DNA from: Nostoc mirabile CHAB5784
GTDB taxonomy: Bacteria > Cyanobacteriota > Cyanobacteriia > Cyanobacteriales > Nostocaceae
DNA: 64,000 nt
Direction: 5' to 3'
Assembly: GCF_020829645.1 (NCBI RefSeq)
Contig: NZ_JAIVFS010000027.1
Span: 34,502 to 98,501 of the forward strand
The notes below the pieces were generated by a model. It made no database searches and was not told the DNA's origin. It saw nothing but the letters and a program-made list of their open reading frames with translations. Shown here in pieces: positions 59,006-64,000 of this stretch (position 1 is the stretch's first letter; each line of letters begins with the position of its first letter). A program made the position numbers and the translations under genes.

Positions 59006-59056
59006 GAAACCGCCTGAAGCTACGGTGGATAAATATCAGCAGCTTGGGGCGGTTTC
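59006..59056. terminator. Hairpin terminator after the phosphoesterase pair
   Basis: GAAACCGCC (59006-59014) pairs with GGGCGGTTTC (about 59047-59056). The stem is strong and a TTGAAG stretch follows. The rest of 59060-59495 (about 435 bases) shows HIP1 sites but no gene. Confidence 0.65.
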
Positions 59057-59495
59057 TTGAAGATTGGAGAATTCAGAAGTAACTAACTCAAACTAAGGTG
59101 AACAGCATTGGCGATCGCTCTACTCAGAATTGCACATCCTTACATTCCAATTAGGCAGGCATTTTCTGGCTGTGCGTTTTAAAACCTCCAAAACAACTCA
59201 TTGAACTTAAGGCGAAAACACATTCATTCAATGGATGCCACAACCAAGCATAGCGATCGCAAGAACATTAGAGCAGGAGGTACAGGCTCTAACTGGAAAG
59301 TTTTTCTTTAACTCTTAACCTGTTTGTACCTTGCTCTTAATCTAGCATCATGTTTGTTTAGCTACAAGACACGTTTACTAAACTTGAGTACCATTAATTT
59401 TTCGCAACAATTCAGAAATCTTTCTTAAAAATATTCCCACTTGTTAGATGTTGACGTTAATGCCAGCATTATCAAGTGGGCTGATTCAGAAGCCG

Positions 59496-60215
59496 TTATT
59501 GAGCAGAACCGCCTGTAGTAGTATCATCTGCGGTAGAAGAACCGCTATTAGATGTACTGTTTGACTGGTCTACTCCTTGAGGTGGAGTGGTTTTAGAGGT
59601 GTCGCTTTTCGTACCTGGCGCAACAGTATTAGTAGTTGGACTTTGTGTCGCTTTAGGGGTTGGCTGGATTGCAGAAGGCGCTTTTTCTGCGGCAGGCTGC
59701 TGGGGTGGAATAGTAATGTTAATATCCGGTTGGCGAGGTGCAGATGGAGGTGTAACCTGCTGTTGTGGAACAGGAACAGCAACAGGAACAGGTACTTCCC
59801 TGGTTCTTTCGATTATCGTCGTTTTTGTTTGAGGAGAAGCACTAGGAGTTGGACTACTATTACTTGGTACAGGAACGGCGACAGGCACAGTATTGTCAAC
59901 GGCTGCGTTATTCTGCTGGTTGAAGTACCAGACGCCACCTACAATCAAACTAAGTAGGGAAGTAATGATAATACCCAACAGCAAACCACGACTAGCATTG
60001 TTATTGTCACGCTCGGCTAAATCAGCTTGCTGGTAGTTACGCTCAGTATTTCGACCTTGTACGTAACCGTTACTGTAAGAGTTGGGATTAGCTGTGCTGT
60101 TCTTGACTGTTTCAGTGGTTCGCGTTAAGTCAGTGTGAATATTACCATTAGTATCAGTGTAAGATTCTTGCTTGATTTCACTGTTTTTGCTTTCGCGTTC
60201 ATTGGGAATAGACAT
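59496..60215 (-). CDS. Single-pass membrane protein with Pro/Ser/Thr-rich outer domain
   Basis: 239 residues from ATG 60215. The charged, Asn-rich N-terminus (~90 residues) is cytoplasmic. One helix (LLLGIIITSLLSLIVGGVWYF, ~95-115; quoted as LLLGIIITSLLSLIVGG) spans the membrane. The remainder is a disordered Pro/Val/Thr/Gln repeat (VPVPVAVPVPQQQ). No enzyme motif. I do not recognise the family; a periplasmic spacer or envelope protein is a guess. Confidence 0.7.
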   Translation of the reverse strand: MSIPNERESKNSEIKQESYTDTNGNIHTDLTRTTETVKNSTANPNSYSNGYVQGRNTERNYQQADLAERDNNNASRGLLLGIIITSLLSLIVGGVWYFNQQNNAAVDNTVPVAVPVPSNSSPTPSASPQTKTTIIERTREVPVPVAVPVPQQQVTPPSAPRQPDINITIPPQQPAAEKAPSAIQPTPKATQSPTTNTVAPGTKSDTSKTTPPQGVDQSNSTSNSGSSTADDTTTGGSAQ

Positions 60216-60533
60216 AGCTGTTGATTTAACTCCTCGATATGATTTTGACAAACTAAAGTTTTGTAAGAACAAGAGGTTTTAATGAGCTTAAAAATTTATG
60301 TTGCTGATAAATATTGAGTTTTATTTGCTACTCAACTGTTGGTAATTCTCAGGATAACCTCTGAGATCAGACAAGTGGCTCTATCTCCAGGAAGTTAATA
60401 CTTAATCGAAAGAAAGATTATCCCAAAGATAGATGTTATTAAACTGTTAGGTGATGCATTGATAAGAAATTCGCAATTTACTTCAGTTATCTAAATTTTT
60501 AATCAACTTGAATAGATTATGCTTATAGGTCAT
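60216..60533. other. Intergenic region
   Basis: About 320 bases between two minus-strand genes, AT-rich, carrying the upstream sequence of the membrane-protein gene. No gene or clear hairpin seen. Confidence 0.35.
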
Positions 60534-61466
60534 TTATAAAAGAATGACAGCCTTGCTAACGGGGAATAGGGTAATAGTTTTATCCCCACTGCCACTAGCC
60601 AGCGTCTTACCATCTGGGCTAAAGGCAACGGAGTAAACCGCATCTTCAGATCCTGAAAAAGTACAGAGTTCATTGCCTGTATCTAGCTGCCATAACTTGA
60701 TCGTTTTGTCTTTACTACCGCTAGCTATAATTTTGCCATTGGGGCTAAAAGCGACAGAACAAACATGATCAGAGTGCCCAGTTAGGGTACGAAGTTCTTG
60801 ACCGCTTTCTAGATGCCATAGCTTAATCGTCTTGTCCCAGCTACCACTTGCTAAAGTCTTGCCATTTGGGTTGAAAGCAACCGAATTTATCCCTCCAAAC
60901 CAATCGGAATGCCCCGTAAGGGTAAGAACTTTCTGTTTATCCAGATGCCAAATATTGATGGTTTTGTCATTACCAGCACCACCACTGGCTAAAGTTTTTC
61001 CATCTGGGCTGAAAGCGACGCATAAAACGTCATCTGAATGCCCTTTGAGTGTGTGTATTTTCTTCCCTGTCTCTATTGACCAAAGTTGGATCGTCTTGTC
61101 TTTACTGCTACTGGCTAAAGTTTTTCCATCCGCGCTAAAGGCAACAGAGTAAACCTTTTCTTCATGTCCTGTGAAGGTACAGATTTCATTTCCTGTTAGA
61201 ACTTCCCATAATTTAATAGTTTTGTCATCACTAGCACTGGCTAGAATCTTGCCATTAGGGCTGAAAGCAACAGAATTTACCCCTCCAGACCAAGAAGACT
61301 CTCCATGTCCCTTGAGGGTGCGTGATTCCTGGTTAGTTAAATGCCAAATTTTTATGGTTTTGTCATCACTACCACTAGCTAAAGTCTGCCCATCAGGACT
61401 GAAGACGACGGACATCACCTTATTTGAATGCCCTTTGAGGGTGCGTACAGATATTAGGCGTTGCAT
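60534..61466 (-). CDS. Seven-bladed WD40 repeat protein
   Basis: 310 residues from ATG 61466. Exactly seven WD40 repeats with consensus TL.GH...V.SVAFSPDGKTLASGS.DKTIKLW (shown in part) fill the whole protein, enough for one closed propeller. There is no kinase, ATPase or caspase domain. It could act as a stand-alone sensor or scaffold. DNA of neighbouring blades is similar but not identical, unlike the four-blade array at 43198-43660. Confidence 0.93.
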   Translation of the reverse strand: MQRLISVRTLKGHSNKVMSVVFSPDGQTLASGSDDKTIKIWHLTNQESRTLKGHGESSWSGGVNSVAFSPNGKILASASDDKTIKLWEVLTGNEICTFTGHEEKVYSVAFSADGKTLASSSKDKTIQLWSIETGKKIHTLKGHSDDVLCVAFSPDGKTLASGGAGNDKTINIWHLDKQKVLTLTGHSDWFGGINSVAFNPNGKTLASGSWDKTIKLWHLESGQELRTLTGHSDHVCSVAFSPNGKIIASGSKDKTIKLWQLDTGNELCTFSGSEDAVYSVAFSPDGKTLASGSGDKTITLFPVSKAVILL

Positions 61467-61574
61467 ATTTAAGAATACTAAATAAATCAGCAGCAAATAT
61501 AACTTTACTTAGTATTCCCAAGTATAAGTATTCTCTAACTCAAGGTATGGTGTCACCGTCTAAATCAACACGCA

Positions 61575-61819
61575 GTAGGGGCACAGCATTGCTCATACGT
61601 GTCAACTTAATGTAAAAGTTATGTCCCGCAAGGAACTTAAGTTCCTTGCTAATAGCAAAAGTAATCTAAAGATTACTAAATATCCGCAAAAATCTTTAGT
61701 CTAGTTCAGTAGACTTTAGCTAAAAGCCAAAGAACTTTAGTTCCAGGCGGTTGAGGAAGCCCAGCAGTTAAGCTATTTTTAGCTTAAGTTGACACCAATG
61801 AGCAATGCTGTGCCCCTAC
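61575..61819. repeat. Large inverted-repeat (MITE-like) element
   Basis: 245 bp with ~43-base terminal inverted repeats starting GTAGGGGCACAGCATTGCTC, four to five mismatches. It includes a GTGTCAACTTAA stretch shared by both arms. Inside are GGAACTTAAGTTCC-type palindromes. No target duplication is visible. Confidence 0.75.
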
Positions 61820-61845
61820 TAATGATATGTATTCTACGCAACTTA

Positions 61846-62457
61846 TTATCTCCAACGCCGATTTAGCCGCAATATCTTTTTAATCCTCTGACAAAATCTT
61901 TCTAGCAGAGGTCTAGGTTTGGATACATATCTAGGCGATCGCGATGTACGTGCAGCGCCCGGATTTCTTAACTCTTCTTCTATTTGTGCAGCTTTATTTA
62001 AATCGGAAGCGGCTCTATATTCGTATCCCAGTTGAGAGCAAACTAGCCCACGATATTTATACGCCTCAACATAGTGAGGATTGAGACGAATTGCATGGGT
62101 AAAATCTGCGATCGCATCCTCATACCTTCCTTCTGTAGCATTCTCTACTCCTAAACTATAGAAAGTTTCAGCATCCCAACGATTCACAGATATTTTTGTA
62201 GGATTTTTAGGCGAAGATGAAGATGGATTTTCAGGAATAGGAGGCTCAGATGGACTTTCTGATTTGAGCTTGTTGTAAGCTGAGTTGATTGATTTGATTT
62301 TTTCCTCAGCTTCCTGTTTTTGCTTTTGCTCAAGAAAGCGATCGGGATGCCAAATTTTCACCAGTTGACGGTAAGCTCGCTTTACTTGTGCTTGTGATGC
62401 ACCCGGTTCCAACCCAAGAATTTCATAAGCATGATTGATATCGAGGTCATCGCGCAT
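61846..62457 (-). CDS. J-domain protein with TPR repeats
   Basis: 203 residues. The J domain (residues ~7-70: HAYEILGLEPGASQAQVKRAYRQL, HPDRF) is followed by a Pro/Ser linker and tetratricopeptide repeats (AETFYSLGVENATEGRYEDAI, AIRLNPHYVEAYKYRGLV) for protein binding. The tail is basic. A co-chaperone of DnaK that brings a partner to it is the likely role. It is divergent from the tocopherol-cyclase homologue, with 29 bases between starts. Confidence 0.9.
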   Translation of the reverse strand: MRDDLDINHAYEILGLEPGASQAQVKRAYRQLVKIWHPDRFLEQKQKQEAEEKIKSINSAYNKLKSESPSEPPIPENPSSSSPKNPTKISVNRWDAETFYSLGVENATEGRYEDAIADFTHAIRLNPHYVEAYKYRGLVCSQLGYEYRAASDLNKAAQIEEELRNPGAARTSRSPRYVSKPRPLLERFCQRIKKILRLNRRWR

Positions 62458-62486
62458 ACTGAAAAAATCGGCAACTATATAGATAT

Positions 62487-63605
62487 ATGTTAACTATTCC
62501 TCTAAATCTCCTCCAATCAATTCAAACGCCCCATTCTGGTTATCACTGGGATGGTAGTAGTCGCCGCTTTTTTGAAGGTTGGTATTACCGCGTCACTTTA
62601 CCGGAAATTGGGCAAACATTCGCCTTTATGTACTCCATCGAAGATCCCATTGGCGGTAAACCCCACAGTGGTGGTGCAGCCCAAATCCTCGGCCCGAATG
62701 ATGAGTATTTATGCCGTACTTTTCCTGATGTGAATAAATTTTGGGGTAGTCGAGATGTCTTAGGTTTAGGCCATTGGGGTAAAACAGATTTGCAAATTTC
62801 TCCTCTATACTTGCTCCCAGCAGAGTTTGAGCATCATGTTCAAGAGGGTTATCAAGCTACAGCCACCTTGAATCAGGGAATAATTCGCGATGGCTTCGCC
62901 AACGCCAAGGGCGATCGCGCCACCAATAATTATTGCCGTTGGGAGTATGAAATTCAACCTGTATACGGTTGGGGTAATCAAAATAGCATTCAGCAATCAA
63001 CCGCAGGCTGGCTGTCATTTTTGCAGATTTTTGAACCTGGATGGCAAATTTTGATGGCTCACGGTTTAGCCAGTGGAAAAATTGACTGGAATGGTAAAAT
63101 TTACGAATTCACCAACGCCCCAGCCTACGGCGAGAAAAATTGGGGTGGTGCTTTTCCTCAAAAATGGTTTTGGCTAAATTGTAATTGCTTTGAAGGCGAA
63201 CCCGATTTAGCATTAACTGCTGGCGGTGGACGGCGGGGTGTGCTGTGGTGGATGGAATCTGTAGCGATGATTGGGTTGCACTATCAAGGCAAGTTTTATG
63301 AATTCGTTCCCTGGAATTCACAAGTAGACTGGGAAATTCAGCCTTGGGGTAGATGGCAAATGAAAGCTACTAACTCTAATTATGAAATTGAATTGACAGG
63401 AACCACAGATTTACCTGGTACACCTCTGCGTGCGCCCACAGAGGATGGTTTAAAATACTGTTGCCGAGACACCATGCAAGGAAAGTTAAATTTAGAGTTA
63501 CGAGAACTAAATGGGAGAAAATCTAAAATAATCTTGAAAGCAGAAAGTTTTCTTTGTGGTTTAGAAGTAGGCGGCAGTTGGGATAATTTTTGGCAGTCTC
63601 GGTAA
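62487..63605 (+). CDS. Tocopherol cyclase homologue
   Basis: 372 residues, matching the slr1737/VTE1 family. It closes the chromanol ring in tocopherol synthesis. Family blocks are HSGYHWDGSSRRFFEGWYYRVTLP, HSGGAAQILGPND, WGRWQMKATNSNYEIELTG and APTEDGLKYCCRDTMQGKL. Residues ~134-144 (DGFANAKGDRA) come from a GCGATGGCTTCGCCAACGCC-type dispersed repeat and are not part of the usual family sequence. The domains on both sides are intact, so the enzyme is probably functional. Confidence 0.88.
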   Translation: MLTIPLNLLQSIQTPHSGYHWDGSSRRFFEGWYYRVTLPEIGQTFAFMYSIEDPIGGKPHSGGAAQILGPNDEYLCRTFPDVNKFWGSRDVLGLGHWGKTDLQISPLYLLPAEFEHHVQEGYQATATLNQGIIRDGFANAKGDRATNNYCRWEYEIQPVYGWGNQNSIQQSTAGWLSFLQIFEPGWQILMAHGLASGKIDWNGKIYEFTNAPAYGEKNWGGAFPQKWFWLNCNCFEGEPDLALTAGGGRRGVLWWMESVAMIGLHYQGKFYEFVPWNSQVDWEIQPWGRWQMKATNSNYEIELTGTTDLPGTPLRAPTEDGLKYCCRDTMQGKLNLELRELNGRKSKIILKAESFLCGLEVGGSWDNFWQSR

Positions 63606-63638
63606 AAGTACTGCTATAATTATATATGCTTCATAGTT

Positions 63639-63712
63639 GGGGTTGTAGCTCAGTTGGATAGAGCGGACGCCTCCTAAGCGTCAGGTCGTGCGTTCGAGCC
63701 GCACCAGTCCCG
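63639..63712 (+). tRNA. tRNA-Arg (CCT anticodon)
   Basis: 74 nt. Acceptor GGGGTTG/CAGTCCC (with one G-T and one T-G pair), D stem GCTC/GAGC, anticodon stem GACGC/GCGTC with loop CTCCTAA, T arm GTGCG-TTCGAGC-CGCAC and discriminator G. CCA is not encoded. Reads AGG codons. Confidence 0.95.
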
Positions 63713-63721
63713 TAAGCAAAG

Positions 63722-63767
63722 AAATCCTTAAGACCTTGACTAATAGCAGGTCATAGGGATTTTTTTT
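63722..63767 (+). terminator. Terminator after tRNA-Arg
   Basis: AAATCC and GACCT pair with AGGTC and GGGATTT around a short loop, ending in a run of Ts, ten bases beyond the tRNA. Confidence 0.85.
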
Positions 63768-63888
63768 AGATGATATCATCTACCAGCACTGTCCCTTCCT
63801 CACAAAAATCGATGCTGAGATGATAATCTTCCAGGAGTGCTGTGCCAATTAGGGGACGACGACCCATCGCTAAAACTGACTTTTCCCG
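63766..63888 (-). pseudogene. C-terminal fragment of a clan-AA aspartic protease-like protein
   Basis: About 40 residues in frame (RRPLIGTALLEDYHLSIDF then a VLVDDII end) before TAA at 63766-63768. The LIGTALLE segment is like the C-terminal flap region of retropepsin-type cyanobacterial aspartic proteases. An in-frame TAA lies immediately upstream, so only the tail of the gene is left. The stop overlaps the T run of the tRNA terminator. Confidence 0.5.
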
Positions 63889-64000
63889 TTAAGTCTGTTT
63901 TGCAAGCTGCCAACCTTCACAGAGGTCGTGTAATTTTAACCAACCTCGCCACAGTACCTGGATACCAATTGGTGTTTTGCTTCGATGTTCTAGGTAGCCG
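63889..64000 (-). other. 3' end of an unidentified ORF, possibly a transposase
   Basis: On the minus strand an open frame enters from the right window edge and ends at TAA 63889-63891 with GIQVLWRGWLKLHDLCEGWQ. This looks like the C-terminal stretch of a DDE-type transposase of the IS4 or related kind (WxGWxxL...GW), but the sample is too short to be sure. It abuts the aspartic-protease remnant. Confidence 0.35.

Overview
The window looks like chromosome of a filamentous, probably nitrogen-fixing-type cyanobacterium (Nostocales, close to Nostoc/Anabaena). The evidence is the very frequent HIP1 octamer GCGATCGC, a cyanobacterial-type GshA, a tocopherol-cyclase homologue, several Uma2 nucleases, heptamer (STRR-type) repeats such as GTCATTA and CCCCACT, and large STAND/caspase/CHAT/WD40 proteins. 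No rRNA, CRISPR array, prophage or complete transposase gene was seen. Two tRNAs (CAT and CCT anticodons) are present.

Layout. 1-9.8 kb is a protease/conflict-type island: the tail of an S8 subtilase, a small I9/propeptide-like protein, a membrane alpha/beta hydrolase, a Trypco1-domain protein, a caspase-nSTAND-WD40 giant and a C1 (papain-like) peptidase. A rearranged, internally deleted second copy of part of the island lies at 902-1285. 10-24.7 kb is mostly housekeeping: glgC, a P-loop kinase, a DnaJ, a glutathione S-transferase gene split by a MITE, two peroxiredoxin-fold proteins, a glycogen-debranching enzyme, a DUF4351 nuclease-like protein, a LysM-M23 cell-wall hydrolase, trmL and gshA. 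25-32.7 kb is a minus-strand cluster with an IF2N-SF1 helicase, Uma2, a small unknown protein and a PLD-family protein. Helicase plus PLD nuclease recalls Mokosh-type anti-phage systems, here split and with an extra N-terminal domain. 32.8-37.2 kb holds an HDAC-like deacetylase, an MBL hydrolase, an alpha/beta hydrolase and a Ser/Thr kinase. 37.3-45.9 kb is a second accessory region: CHAT-STAND, an HsdR-N nuclease, an AAA-coiled coil-WD40 protein and two Uma2 proteins, separated by MITEs and two 42-bp minisatellites. 46-63.7 kb mixes uvrA, two toxin-antitoxin-like sets, small conserved proteins, a tandem metallophosphoesterase pair, a seven-bladed WD40 protein, DnaJ-TPR and tocopherol cyclase.

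How the parts may work together. The two STAND regions fit sensor-effector units: WD40 or other sensing domain, NTPase switch, and a caspase/CHAT protease, with further proteases, a Trypco1 partner and a membrane hydrolase beside them. The helicase-PLD cluster would act on nucleic acid. These roles are inferred from domains and neighbourhood only.

The most distinctive feature is repeat activity. There is a MITE family with CAATAC...GTATTG ends and 10-bp target duplications (three clear insertions, one inside a GST gene). A second MITE has a 9-bp duplication. Three minisatellites are built on a 21-bp module. Dispersed repeats are embedded in frame inside at least five proteins: UvrA (twice), debranching enzyme (twice), the helicase, the AAA-WD40 protein and tocopherol cyclase.
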